A stretch of 64,000 bases of DNA from JABLTI01 sp035528035 (GTDB lineage: Archaea; Asgardarchaeota; Heimdallarchaeia; JABLTI01), in contig DATKZI010000052.1 in NCBI GenBank assembly GCA_035528035.1, positions 62,001 through 126,000 on the forward strand, written 5' to 3'. Both the position numbers and the translations under genes were made by a program. Positions 25,967 through 35,007 of the stretch are shown in pieces. The notes under the pieces were generated by a model that worked only from the letters and a program-made list of their open reading frames with translations, was not told the DNA's origin and ran no database searches. How positions within the stretch are numbered: position 1 is the first letter of the stretch; the number at the start of each line of letters is the position of its first letter.

Positions 25967-27377
25967 ACATTGCTTCGGAAAAGAGAATTTTACCTGAACC
26001 TAAACCAACAGGTAAGGGATATTGTGCATTTTTTCCACACCCTCCAAAATAGCCACTTATTATTTTCAGGTCTTTTGTTACTCCTTCGACATTATTCAAT
26101 AGTGCTAGGAGTTCTCCTTTTATTGTTACATCTTTTATTGGATGTTTTATTTCGCCATTTTCTATCCAATATCCTCTTACAGCTTTAAACAAGAATGTTC
26201 CTTCTGTTGGACTCACTTGTCCACCTGATGTTTGTATTGCATATATTCCTTCTTTTAGTTGTTCTATAGCTTCTTCCTCTGTTAGGTCTCCAGGTGCAAA
26301 ATAAGTGTTTTTCATTCTTGGTATTGGATTAAATCTATAATGCATTGCTCGAGCATTTCCTGTTGGTTCTTGTCCCAATATCTTTGCTGATGCTCTGTTA
26401 TGTAAATAACCTTTCAATATACCGTTTTCTACTAGCACTGTCTTTGATGTTTTCGTTCCTTCGTCATCATATGGCAACCAGAAACTATTGTATTTTTCGT
26501 TAGTTATTCCTTCATCAATAATGGTTACTTTTTCGGTACCTATCTTCTCATTCAATCGATTTATGAGCACTGTTGAATTTGTTAACACAAAATCAGCTTC
26601 AGCACAATGACCAAATGACTCATGTGCTAGTACTCCGCTTAATTCATTATCACATAATGTTCTAAATTTCCCTGCAGGAGAAGCTTTCGCATCTCTTTGC
26701 TCTTTAGCCCATTCGTGTGCTTTTTTTCCTAAATATTCTGGTGTAGAATCTTTTTTATCATAAAGCTCCAAACCTTTTGAACCACCCTTGGAATTTTGAC
26801 CTCTAACTAGAGCATCTCCAGTAGCTGCTGATGCTGTTACACTTATTCGTAAATCAACAACTAAAGGATTCCAAGAAATTTCATCACCATCAGAATTCAT
26901 GAAATATTTAGATCCATAAAATTCTCCATAATATGCTCTTGTTGATTTTATCCAATCAACATCTGCCAAGGCAGCTTGCTCTAATCTTTCAATCAAATCT
27001 AATTTATAACTTAAATCAAAATCCATTGGATGTTTTTTGACTGCAAGTTTTAGATCATGTACCTTTGTCGTTTTTTCTCTTCGGTCAAAATCAAGTTTTA
27101 TAGTAGCCATTTCTGCAGAAGCTTTTGCGATTCCTAATGCACTCTCTACACATTTTTTAACTGCGTCTCTCTCGAGATTACCAGTATAAGAGTATCCTGA
27201 AACACCTTTGTAATAAGCAGTAATGCCTATTCCTCTTCTTCGATTAAGGTCTGTTTCTTTTATCTTTTGATTCTCTATTCCCAGTGTACGCAATTGGAGA
27301 TCGTCAAACCGAGCTTCGACATAATCAGCACCTAATTTTTCGCCTATATCAAGTCCATATCGAAGTATATCAAACAA
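25950..27377 (-). CDS. tldD: TldD-type metallopeptidase subunit
   Basis: The protein has 475 residues with the TldD zinc motif HESFGH (252-257, HExxxH) in VLAHESFGHCAEAD, which is absent from its partner PmbA. N-terminal features are GIGITAYYKGVSGYSYTGNL and a central SWNPLVVDLRISVTASAATG. The C-terminus has SGGQVSPTEGTFLF and the glycine-rich GGCGKNAQYPLPVGLGSG. With the overlapping pmbA gene it should form the heterodimeric protease. A palindrome-like element (27427-27464) lies about 50 bases upstream of the start. Confidence 0.9.
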   Translation of the reverse strand: MFDILRYGLDIGEKLGADYVEARFDDLQLRTLGIENQKIKETDLNRRRGIGITAYYKGVSGYSYTGNLERDAVKKCVESALGIAKASAEMATIKLDFDRREKTTKVHDLKLAVKKHPMDFDLSYKLDLIERLEQAALADVDWIKSTRAYYGEFYGSKYFMNSDGDEISWNPLVVDLRISVTASAATGDALVRGQNSKGGSKGLELYDKKDSTPEYLGKKAHEWAKEQRDAKASPAGKFRTLCDNELSGVLAHESFGHCAEADFVLTNSTVLINRLNEKIGTEKVTIIDEGITNEKYNSFWLPYDDEGTKTSKTVLVENGILKGYLHNRASAKILGQEPTGNARAMHYRFNPIPRMKNTYFAPGDLTEEEAIEQLKEGIYAIQTSGGQVSPTEGTFLFKAVRGYWIENGEIKHPIKDVTIKGELLALLNNVEGVTKDLKIISGYFGGCGKNAQYPLPVGLGSGKILFSEAMFGGEQ

Positions 27378-27426
27378 ATTTTTTCACCTATTTATTCGAA
27401 AATTGATATCTTTATATTAGTAAAGC

Positions 27427-27464
27427 TGGTCACTTTTTTTGTTTTGTTTGGTTAAAAATGACCA
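27427..27464. promoter_or_regulatory. Inverted repeat TGGTCA...TGACCA upstream of tldD
   Basis: Six-base perfect arms (27427-27432 and 27459-27464), with an additional TTTTT/AAAAA pairing inside after a one-base bulge. It lies about 50 bases upstream of the tldD start. The arms resemble those at 3095-3132 and 38184-38202 but are shorter. Confidence 0.3.
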
Positions 27465-27582
27465 TTTTCTTTGTTACTATTCTTTCCACTAATCCTATTA
27501 CTAGTGACTGTTCTATTAAAAATAAATTAAATATTATATTTATTTTGATAACTCTAACTGTTTAGAATGAATTATGAATTTT

Positions 27583-28008
27583 TTAATCCAAGTAGATTTT
27601 TCGAATAGCATAATCAGCTCGTTCGCCCATTATTGCATCTATTTGATTAATTTCTGCTATTGTATCAAATTCTATATCTAGAATTGTCTTTACCAAGTCT
27701 ATTTTACTTAATAACACTATTTCCAGCTCTATTGGACAAGCAATTAATACCCAGCAATCAGCTCCTAATAGGCAGATTCGTTCATCTTGTGCATCTGGAT
27801 TATTCACGCACCTATTATATGTCATTATTACTTTTTTACCTAGATATGATGGACCCGATATTGTGGATTCAATGGTTATATTGTAGGGTTCTACAGAACT
27901 AAGAAGAATTAAAAGGTCTTCATCTGTAATTTCAAATTTACCTTTTGTATAAGTTAGTAAAGGACCCATGACTTCATGCCAATAATAGAACTTAATTGCT
28001 AGCTCCAT
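27583..28008 (-). CDS. Small alpha/beta protein of unknown function
   Basis: The protein has 141 residues, with several beta-strand-like stretches (AIKFYYWHEVMGPLL, KKVIMTYNR, CWVLIACPIELEIVLL) and a C-terminal helix. No signal peptide, membrane helix or zinc motif. The start with an amphipathic strand plus GPLLTY resembles small profilin-like sensor or adaptor domains, a loose impression only. It stands between tldD and a short cysteine-rich gene on the same strand. Confidence 0.45.
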   Translation of the reverse strand: MELAIKFYYWHEVMGPLLTYTKGKFEITDEDLLILLSSVEPYNITIESTISGPSYLGKKVIMTYNRCVNNPDAQDERICLLGADCWVLIACPIELEIVLLSKIDLVKTILDIEFDTIAEINQIDAIMGERADYAIRKIYLD

Positions 28009-28146
28009 GTGAAATCTCCATAACCATATTCTATCCTTTCAAAAATGGTTCTCTTATTAAATCTTTTTTGCAATCGGCATTTTGAGAAAAACTCATTTTA
28101 TTCTTTTAAATTTCTAAAATAAGTTATTGTAGCAGAAGAAAATCTA

Positions 28147-28350
28147 TTATGATGTGCTATTTGAGAGTTTCATTATGCACTTTTTGCATTCAAATAATCC
28201 TCTTGTTTTCATTGTACAAAATACTACCGATGATCGTATAGTACACCAATCATATAAACAATCGCTACAAAAATCTGAACTATCTAAATCAAAAGTCTCA
28301 AGTGATTCATCTGTTAGAATTAATTCTTCTATCTCAGTTTTACTTGCCAT
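28147..28350 (-). CDS. Small cysteine-rich, probably zinc-binding protein
   Basis: The protein has 67 residues, starting with MASKTEIEEL and an acidic first half. The second half has the cysteines CSDC, C, C and CKKC, which could form two zinc knuckles. No family is recognised. It lies alone on the minus strand, with a GGATGAATGC-like sequence before the start. Other small Cys-rich proteins in the window are at 8693, 9083, 57940 and 62861. Confidence 0.4.
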   Translation of the reverse strand: MASKTEIEELILTDESLETFDLDSSDFCSDCLYDWCTIRSSVVFCTMKTRGLFECKKCIMKLSNSTS

Positions 28351-28428
28351 TTAGCATTCATCCGACTACTTGTATCATACAAAGAAAATATATTATATCC
28401 CTCCTATTGCTTTTTAAAATAAAAAAAG

Positions 28429-28448
28429 GTCAACTTGAGGGTTAACCG
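28429..28448 (-). terminator. Hairpin plus T-run after the M48 peptidase gene
   Basis: Seven-base arms with one mismatch (GGTCAAC / GTTAACC) are followed on the minus strand by seven or more T. It lies ten bases after the stop of the gene at 28458. Confidence 0.4.
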
Positions 28449-28457
28449 AAACTAATT

Positions 28458-29873
28458 TCAAGATTTAGGTTCATTGCTATTATTCTTTGAAATGGAATTA
28501 TAGAGAAAAATAATTCGTTCTCTCATTGATGGGTGATCCCTTCCCAAGCGCATTCTTCTGTTTCCGATGTCATTTTCAAAGAGCTCTTTTTGAGGATTAT
28601 TCTCCAACATTTTTATTAATCGAATAATTTCTTCTTCATTCAGATATCGGTTTTGGTCTTCATCAATTGAAAACCAATCAATTGTTAATTTATTCAATTC
28701 TGTGTTTGTTCTTCGATCTTTAACTGGACCTTTGTTTATTTCCTCTTCTCTTAATTTTAGTAATTTATTACATGCTTGCTCAGCCATTTCATTGATTTGC
28801 TCATCAGTCAATGGGATAAATAAATCATTTTTCATATTTTTCAATCTTTGATAGACATAAATATAAACAGCTTTTCTCCTGGAAATATCTTTGGATAACT
28901 CTTCTGCAGGTAATTCTTTTATCCCTTGCAGAAACTCTCTAGTAACATCGCTTTTACTTTCACGATAACCTAACCATTTGAATTCTGTACCAAAAGCGGC
29001 AACAACATCCAATCTTTGTCCTAATAAGATTAGAGCATTTATTATATGATTTCGACCTATTTTTTTTGCTGAGAAATAATCGGCCATGAGTTCAGCTTGT
29101 CTTCGTGAATAATTCATTAGGATATTATTTACAATGGTAAATCCCCATAAGACTGCAATAAAAACCAATAAGAAAAGAATTCTTAGGAGGATATTTTCTA
29201 AGCTAGGTTCTTCTATTATGAGGTACTTGATCACATCAAAAATTCTCACGGAATAAGCAATAAAAACAAAGAAATTCATACCAAATCTAAATAAATTAAC
29301 TAAACCATCAAGATATTTTACATGACCTAATTCATGAGCAATCACAGCTCTAATTTCTCGTTCATCTAGGATTTCAATTAAATTGGCATCTAACACAAGC
29401 CAAGAACTTCTTACAAATGGCAATGGTATAACATCAATGGTTATTGCATTTGGGATATTAGTATCTGTTAAGTAAACTCTTTTTACTGATCTTATTTTAT
29501 ATTCAACTGCCTCTTCTTGTACCCATTTATAAATTAATTTCGGATCGATTCTAAGATTCTTGCGGATTTCAACATTATTCTCTCCTGCCACTCCTAACTC
29601 ATTAATTCTTACTAGATTTGCTTTTCTAAATTTCCTTGCTAAAATAAGATATGAAAAAATCATTTGTATTAGGAATAAAACAAGCGCTATTATGAGTATA
29701 TTAACATTAAATTGAGAAAATACACTTATTTTAAATCTTAGAAAACCAGTATCTTTAGGAGTTATATCTGAAGTGGAAGCGAATATTATATGAAAGATGT
29801 TTAAAGCGAAGAAACAAATATTCACAAGATGCATTCCTAGTTGAGTATGAGCTGATGTTTTAGTAATAACCAA
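28458..29873 (-). CDS. M48 (HtpX-like) membrane metallopeptidase with EF-hand-like loop
   Basis: The protein has 471 residues. Two N-terminal membrane helices (about 12-32 and 58-79) precede a cytoplasmic region (about 85-130) that may be helix-turn-helix-like. The catalytic motif HELGH is at 180-184 (His180, Glu181, His184), followed by two more membrane segments (about 197-250) and the third zinc ligand in AELMAD (Glu261). Near the end, residues 404-415 (DEDQNRYLNEEE) match an EF-hand calcium loop, and RDHPSMRERI (about 445-454) matches the M48 C-terminal motif. M48 enzymes cleave membrane or misfolded proteins. The calcium loop is unusual in this family. Confidence 0.88.
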   Translation of the reverse strand: MVITKTSAHTQLGMHLVNICFFALNIFHIIFASTSDITPKDTGFLRFKISVFSQFNVNILIIALVLFLIQMIFSYLILARKFRKANLVRINELGVAGENNVEIRKNLRIDPKLIYKWVQEEAVEYKIRSVKRVYLTDTNIPNAITIDVIPLPFVRSSWLVLDANLIEILDEREIRAVIAHELGHVKYLDGLVNLFRFGMNFFVFIAYSVRIFDVIKYLIIEEPSLENILLRILFLLVFIAVLWGFTIVNNILMNYSRRQAELMADYFSAKKIGRNHIINALILLGQRLDVVAAFGTEFKWLGYRESKSDVTREFLQGIKELPAEELSKDISRRKAVYIYVYQRLKNMKNDLFIPLTDEQINEMAEQACNKLLKLREEEINKGPVKDRRTNTELNKLTIDWFSIDEDQNRYLNEEEIIRLIKMLENNPQKELFENDIGNRRMRLGRDHPSMRERIIFLYNSISKNNSNEPKS

Positions 29874-29994
29874 TACTTTCCCTCATTTTTGGTAATATTT
29901 GGAAATAGTAATAATTATCTGGAGTAAATCCAAACTATTTTGTTTAAGGTAAGAATTATTTTATAAGTTTGTGGATTGTGTTCGCTTTTTTTTG

Positions 29995-30681
29995 TTATTC
30001 TTTATTCATTTCTTCAAGTAAATTCTTTTTCGATGAGAAGCCAAAACGTTTAGCTATTTTATCTATTGCATGTTCTGCACTATTTCTCATAGTTTCTGTA
30101 TTTGTAGGATTTTCAGCTGAGAATCTCAAAAGTCTTCCAATAACTGTCTTATTACCTATTTCACCAATAGAATAAATTGATTGTATAATTATTTTAATTG
30201 AAAAAGGATCTCTATTTACATCTATTTCATCTAATATTGCTTCTAATATAGGCACAGCAGATTCATAACCCATAATTCCTATTGACTCTACAAATATCAA
30301 TTGAAGTTGTAATTTTCTATCATATTCACTTCCTTTCACAAGGTCATTATATAGGAGTCTAAGATGGTTGATAACTTCAGATTGCAAATGCTTAGCACTT
30401 GATTTAGCTAAAGCATATCTTACTGACCAATCAGGTTCAGAAAATAATTGCTTAATGAGAATGTCTGCATAGTTAATGTGCTCAAAATACCCTATAATTG
30501 ATGCTGCACTTTTACGTATATTTACTTTAAGATGTTTTAAAACTATATCAAGGAATTCTTCTTGCGCTAATTCTTCTTGCTTGTAAAAAATTTGAATTAA
30601 TTGAGCCTTTTCTTCCCAATTCGAATATTTATCTTCGATGATTTTTATTATTTCTTTATGAATTTTGCTTTTCTTTGTCAA
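29995..30681 (-). CDS. HEAT-repeat-like protein
   Basis: I start this gene at the TTG at 30681 (229 residues): GAGAGA precedes it, and a TATA-like palindrome (30727-30740) lies where an upstream TTG at 30753 would otherwise already be coding. The protein consists of paired helices with HEAT-like pattern (NIRKSAASIIGYFEHI, DWSVRYALAKSSAKHL, ESAVPILEAILDEI, KIIIQSIYSIGEIGNKTV). Such alpha-solenoids usually mediate protein-protein contact. The divergent gene at 30803 encodes a two-helix membrane protein. No specific role can be assigned. Confidence 0.6.
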   Translation of the reverse strand: MTKKSKIHKEIIKIIEDKYSNWEEKAQLIQIFYKQEELAQEEFLDIVLKHLKVNIRKSAASIIGYFEHINYADILIKQLFSEPDWSVRYALAKSSAKHLQSEVINHLRLLYNDLVKGSEYDRKLQLQLIFVESIGIMGYESAVPILEAILDEIDVNRDPFSIKIIIQSIYSIGEIGNKTVIGRLLRFSAENPTNTETMRNSAEHAIDKIAKRFGFSSKKNLLEEMNKE

Positions 30682-30726
30682 ATTGTGTCTCTCGTTTCCA
30701 GCTGTTGAAAATAATGTTACTCTTAG

Positions 30727-30740
30727 AAAGATATATCTTT
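30727..30740. promoter_or_regulatory. TATA-like palindrome in divergent promoter region
   Basis: The 14-base palindrome AAAGATATATCTTT includes a TATA-like core and lies about 50 bases before the preferred TTG start of the HEAT-like gene. A second inverted repeat, TGTTTC-TTA-GAAACA at 30773-30787, lies between the two divergent genes, and both share TCTTAGAAA next to them. Confidence 0.3.
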
Positions 30741-30802
30741 TCAAAGAATTCAAATAAGTTTTAATAAAGAAGTGTTTCTTAGAAACAAAAGGTTATGTCA
30801 TA

Positions 30803-31231
30803 ATGTCAGATGCGGATCTAAAAGTTATTGAAACGATAGAAACGGATGAACCAAAAAGGAAGATTAGTAAAGGTAAAAAGCAAGAAGTCTCTGACAGTGA
30901 ATTACAAATTAAGGTTAATCCATGGGGTTTTGCTTTTATGACTTTTGCTATTGCAATAGTAGCTTATCTTGCTGTAGGTTTAATTGCTGCTTTGCCACCT
31001 TTTGAGTATAATCAATTAGACGCTGAATATGTTATAAATGATGCTTTACTAGTTATCTTATTAGTTTTAATTTTAGTCTTTATCGGGTTGGGTATTTACT
31101 TTATCTGGGTACGAAAAACTCCAGAAAAAGAGTCAACTGAAGAAACACTAAAAAGTGATGATGAATTGACTGTTACCTTTATAGAGGATGATATTGATAC
31201 ATCATCTCAAGAAACTAAAAGTGAAGATTAA
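30803..31231 (+). CDS. Two-helix membrane protein with acidic tails
   Basis: The protein has 142 residues: a charged N-terminal region (about 1-37), two membrane helices (about 42-63 and 80-103) joined by a short loop, and an acidic C-terminal tail rich in Ser, Thr, Asp and Glu. Both tails should face the same side. The start is ATG at 30803; the preceding ATG at 30795 hits a stop at once. It could be a small membrane adaptor. Family unknown. Confidence 0.5.
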   Translation: MSDADLKVIETIETDEPKRKISKGKKQEVSDSELQIKVNPWGFAFMTFAIAIVAYLAVGLIAALPPFEYNQLDAEYVINDALLVILLVLILVFIGLGIYFIWVRKTPEKESTEETLKSDDELTVTFIEDDIDTSSQETKSED

Positions 31232-31240
31232 AAAAAACAT

Positions 31241-31591
31241 TTAGGAAGATATTTTCTTCAAATCTTCCAATTTTTTCCGCCATTTTTTTGCCAATTCTTT
31301 TTTGTCTATTTTATCATATAATGTAATTAGTACTTCGCATATTTTTATTAGTGATTGTGACCATTCTTCCGAATAGCTAATTTCTCTTGGTTTAAAAGCC
31401 TCCAATTTATCCAAATCAATATCAATTTTAAAGAACTGGTTGAATTCTTCTAAAGCTTCACGAATGTCAATTAGTGTTTCCATTAAAGTACGTAATAATT
31501 TTGCATCAGTAGGTGAAGCTAATCGTTCTTTCATTCTGTCTTCCATGATTTGCAATTTCTTCTCTAACTCAGACAATTTTCTACACTCCAA
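31241..31591 (-). CDS. Small helical coiled-coil-like protein of unknown function
   Basis: The protein has 116 residues and is fully helical by appearance, with a charged N-terminal heptad-like part (about 4-28) and further helices. No cysteines, membrane helix or signal peptide. Its stop is ten bases from the convergent membrane-protein gene. Downstream of its start lies the LeuD/LeuC pair on the same strand, but a direct link is not visible. Confidence 0.5.
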   Translation of the reverse strand: MECRKLSELEKKLQIMEDRMKERLASPTDAKLLRTLMETLIDIREALEEFNQFFKIDIDLDKLEAFKPREISYSEEWSQSLIKICEVLITLYDKIDKKELAKKWRKKLEDLKKISS

Positions 31592-31670
31592 AACAACAGT
31601 TAAAGATTAGTTAATCTAGTATTTTTATTTTATTGAAAAGGATAGAAATAAAAGAAAAAAGAAAAAGATT

Positions 31671-32201
31671 TTACATATTTTTTGCATAAGCAAATAAACT
31701 ACCGGCTTGATAAATATCCATTTGAACTCTATACATGCCTTTAGTTTTGTATTCCTTTTTCTTTGTTAAATTCTTAATTGTTCCGTTCTCGAGATTAACA
31801 ATGATTTCATCGCCAGTTTCAATTATTGATTTATCATCAATTATATCTGCTTCTAAAAGAGGCATACCAGCATTGATAGCATTTCGTTTGTATATTGCAC
31901 CAAATGATTTAGCTATGAGAATTTGTACATCTAAAGAAGTAAAACAGTCAACTGCTTGTTGTCGTGATGATCCTGAGCCAAAATTAGCACCAAGAATTAA
32001 TATATCTCCTTTTTGAGCTTTTTTAGCAAAATCTTTCCAACCTTCTAGATTATCAAATGAATATTGACCCATTTCAGCAATATTCGTTATATGCAAGTAT
32101 TTATTGTGAAAAATCATATCGGTATCAATATCATCTATAGGGTTGCCTTTTGCATCTCTTATTACTACTGCTTTTCCTTTTAATTCGACAGGTTTCTTCA
32201 T
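31671..32201 (-). CDS. LeuD/HacB-type small subunit of aconitase-family hydro-lyase
   Basis: The protein has 176 residues and has the small-subunit swivel-domain motifs: NFGSGSSRQQAVD (active-site Ser loop) and IAKSFGAIYKRNAINAG. The segment that sets substrate choice in this family (YLxx after the first helix; YLVY in isopropylmalate isomerases, YLRT in methanogen homoaconitases) reads YLHI here. The partner large subunit starts 15 bases upstream on the same strand. Substrate is therefore uncertain: isopropylmalate, homocitrate-type or another. Confidence 0.85.
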   Translation of the reverse strand: MKKPVELKGKAVVIRDAKGNPIDDIDTDMIFHNKYLHITNIAEMGQYSFDNLEGWKDFAKKAQKGDILILGANFGSGSSRQQAVDCFTSLDVQILIAKSFGAIYKRNAINAGMPLLEADIIDDKSIIETGDEIIVNLENGTIKNLTKKKEYKTKGMYRVQMDIYQAGSLFAYAKNM

Positions 32202-32216
32202 TTATTATTCCTCCAA

Positions 32217-33473
32217 TTAAAGATTTTCTGGACTGACTATTTTCCCAGCTATTGCTGAAGCTGTGACAGTTTCTGGACTGCAAAGATAAGTAGCACCTGA
32301 ACCTTGTTTTCCTTTGAAATTACGATTACCAGTTGAAACTTGAACTTCTCCAAGACCAGTCATTCCTATTTGACCACTTGCACAACCTGCACAACCAGGA
32401 TTACTTACGACAGTACGAGCATCAAACAAAACTTGTATATCACCATTCTTAATCATATCTCCAAGAACAGATCTTGTTGCGGGAACGATTTTCATTACAG
32501 TGTTTTTGGCAACTTCTTTGTTTCGCAACATGTCGACAGCAACTTTCATGTCTTCATATCGACCATTTGTACAACTACCAAGAAAAGCAGAATGAACAGG
32601 AATGTTCTCTTTCTCGACAGCTTCAACTTCGACAACATTGTCAGGTTTGTAAGGTTTGGCAATAAGCGGTTTTAAATCACTTATATCAATAACAATCTCT
32701 TCAATATATTCAGCATCTTCATCAGCATAATAAGGTTTGAAGTCCCATTTTGCTCGTGCTTGACAGTAATCAAGGATTTCCTTATTTGGAGAAATAAAAC
32801 CGATAATTCCACCCATTTCAGTTACCATTGAAGCAAGAGTTATACGACCTGCTAATGATAATTTTTCAACAGCTTTACCTTCAAATTCAATTGCTTTACC
32901 TAATGCACCCTGAGAAGTTAATCTTCTAATAACTGCTAAGGTAAGATCTTTTGCTGAGCAAGGAGCTTTTAATTCACCTTCAATTATTACTTTCATTGTT
33001 GGAGGAACTTCAAACCAAGTTTTACCAGCTTTCATACCAAAAGCAATATCTTGATCCCCCATGCCCTGGCCAAAAGCACCTATACACCCAAGGATATTTA
33101 GATGGCTATCCGTTCCTACTGTGGTTGAACCTGGAGTACTATATCCATCTTCTATCATTACATGTGAACCAATACCCCATTCTGAATCGTAAACATGAAT
33201 ACTTTCTTCTTTAGCGAAATCTCTTATAATTTGTTGGTTTTCAGCATATCCTACATTGTTTGCTGGGATTACACAATCGAAAGTAAAAACAGTTTTTCCT
33301 TTATTTTCAAATTTGTTTTCAGTGGGATAATTTTCCTTTAAATTTCCTACTACATTTGCTCCTGCAAAATCTCGAGCACTTCTGACATCTAAGTCTAGCC
33401 ATATTATACTATATGGTTTTACTTCATCTTGCGAGTGAGCAGAAAATATTTTCTCTATAACAGTTTGTCCCAT
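32217..33473 (-). CDS. LeuC/HacA-type large subunit of aconitase-family hydro-lyase
   Basis: The protein has 418 residues, normal for the archaeal-type LeuC/HacA subunit with a 4Fe-4S cluster. Seen are TVGTDSHLNILGCIGAFGQG, HSAFLGSCTNGR with the first cluster Cys, and NPGCAGCASG with the other two Cys. With the small subunit it should catalyse dehydration/rehydration of a branched hydroxy acid. No leuA, leuB or aksA-like genes lie in the window, so the pathway is unclear. The gene precedes leuD in an operon. Confidence 0.88.
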   Translation of the reverse strand: MGQTVIEKIFSAHSQDEVKPYSIIWLDLDVRSARDFAGANVVGNLKENYPTENKFENKGKTVFTFDCVIPANNVGYAENQQIIRDFAKEESIHVYDSEWGIGSHVMIEDGYSTPGSTTVGTDSHLNILGCIGAFGQGMGDQDIAFGMKAGKTWFEVPPTMKVIIEGELKAPCSAKDLTLAVIRRLTSQGALGKAIEFEGKAVEKLSLAGRITLASMVTEMGGIIGFISPNKEILDYCQARAKWDFKPYYADEDAEYIEEIVIDISDLKPLIAKPYKPDNVVEVEAVEKENIPVHSAFLGSCTNGRYEDMKVAVDMLRNKEVAKNTVMKIVPATRSVLGDMIKNGDIQVLFDARTVVSNPGCAGCASGQIGMTGLGEVQVSTGNRNFKGKQGSGATYLCSPETVTASAIAGKIVSPENL

Positions 33474-33762
33474 TGTTTTTATTACTCCATATCAGTCATG
33501 AGATTTTTTTTGCACTTTGTTTTTTTATCAAGCAAATTATTTAAGTTTTTCATCACCTTCTAAAAGATACAAAAGAAAATTTCATTCACATTTAGTAAAA
33601 ATTAAAAATAAGGCCTAGTCTTTAAAATATAGTAAGAAAAAAATTTATCTAGATTTATATTTCAGATAAGTTATCTAGTTTAAATAGGTTAATATTGGAA
33701 GTAGTTCCAGTAAGATAAAACACTTACACCCAAATTAACTTATGAACCAAAAAAAAACACTT

Positions 33763-33769
33763 AAGGTGA
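33763..33769 (+). promoter_or_regulatory. Ribosome-binding site fixing the DnaJ start
   Basis: AAGGTGA stands five bases before the ATG at 33775. An in-frame ATG at 33742 would put this site inside coding sequence and add 11 residues that do not belong to the J domain, so 33775 is preferred. Confidence 0.6.
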
Positions 33770-33774
33770 ATCTT

Positions 33775-34884
33775 ATGAGCAAAGCAAAGCGCGATCCCTA
33801 TGATGTCCTCGGTGTTCCTCGTAATGCCAATCAGGATGAACTTAAAAAAGCCTATAGAAAACTTGCTCGTCAATATCACCCCGATGCGAACCCTGGTGAT
33901 AAAAGTGCTGAAGAGAAATTCAAAGAAATTTCTGAGTCTTACTCCATTCTAAGTGATCAGGATCAAAGAGCTGCTTATGATAGACTTGGTTGGGGAGGTC
34001 TAGATGCTACAGCAGGTGGAACTGGCGGGGATCCATTAAGTGGTTTTGGATTTGGTGATATCTTCAATAGTTTCTTTGGTGATATCTTTGGTAGTAGAGG
34101 TGGTGGTGGCTATACCCAAGCAAAATCTACTACTGGTAGAAGTATTCGATTTGCATTAGAGATTACTTTTGAAGAAGCTGCTATTGGGGTAACCAAAAAT
34201 ATCACTATAACAAAACATGGTTTATGTTCTACTTGTCATGGTAATCGTGCTGCTCCAGGAACAAGTCCTAAAAGATGTAGTGTTTGTGGTGGTTCTGGTA
34301 GAGAGAGAATTCAACAAAGAACTCCTTTTGGATATATGATCAATGAAACAACTTGCCGTAGTTGTCAAGGTCTCGGTGAAATAATAGATCATCCATGTCC
34401 AGAATGTAGAGGCTCAGGTTTAGTTGAACAACCTCAAAAAATTACTGTTAACATCCCTGCAGGTATTAATGATGGTCAAAGAATCGTTATTCGAGGAGAA
34501 GGAGAACCAGGTTTGAAAGGCAATCCTTCTGGAGATTTATTTGTCTATATGCGTCTTAAACCACACAAATATTTCCAACGAGAAGGAAATGAACTTATTT
34601 ATGAAAAATCAATTAATATTGCACAAGCAGCTTTAGGTGATACTATCCATGTTCCTACTCTCATTAAAGGAGAAAAAGCCAAATTAAAAATTCCTACAGG
34701 AACAATAACCAACACTATTTTTAGACTTAAAAGTAAAGGATTTCCAAATGTAAACGGTTTTGGAAAAGGCGATATGCATATCATAGTAAAAATAGATACT
34801 CCTAAAAAATTATCCCTTCGAGAAAAGGAGCTCTTGACTGAATTAAAAGAAATCTGGAAAGAATCAGGCACACCTGAAGACTAA
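33775..34884 (+). CDS. dnaJ: Chaperone DnaJ
   Basis: The co-chaperone stimulates DnaK ATPase and binds unfolded protein. The protein has 369 residues: J domain (about 4-70) with the HPD motif in ARQYHPDANPG, a Gly-rich linker (about 80-115) with SGFGFGDIF, a zinc domain with four CxxCxGxG-type repeats (CSTCHGNR, CSVCGGSG, CRSCQGLG, CPECRGSG), and the C-terminal substrate-binding domain. The first repeat ends in GNR rather than GxG. No dnaK or grpE gene is in the window. The DnaJ/DnaK system in archaea is thought to be of bacterial origin. Confidence 0.95.
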   Translation: MSKAKRDPYDVLGVPRNANQDELKKAYRKLARQYHPDANPGDKSAEEKFKEISESYSILSDQDQRAAYDRLGWGGLDATAGGTGGDPLSGFGFGDIFNSFFGDIFGSRGGGGYTQAKSTTGRSIRFALEITFEEAAIGVTKNITITKHGLCSTCHGNRAAPGTSPKRCSVCGGSGRERIQQRTPFGYMINETTCRSCQGLGEIIDHPCPECRGSGLVEQPQKITVNIPAGINDGQRIVIRGEGEPGLKGNPSGDLFVYMRLKPHKYFQREGNELIYEKSINIAQAALGDTIHVPTLIKGEKAKLKIPTGTITNTIFRLKSKGFPNVNGFGKGDMHIIVKIDTPKKLSLREKELLTELKEIWKESGTPED

Positions 34885-35007
34885 GATTGAAGTTTTTTAA
34901 TTCTTTCATAAAATAAGAAAACTTATTACAGATAAAAATTGGAATTATAGGTAACTTATAAATTTAAAAAGAAAAGAATCAATATCATCTTTAAGGTTGA
35001 ATGTAAA

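Noticed and set aside
24587..27377. TldD/PmbA region as a peptide-natural-product cluster
   Set aside because: No precursor peptide or modification enzyme is near; the pair is common in archaea without such genes.
33742..33774. An upstream start for DnaJ
   Set aside because: The extension adds residues outside the J domain, and AAGGTGA lies inside it at ideal distance from the ATG at 33775.
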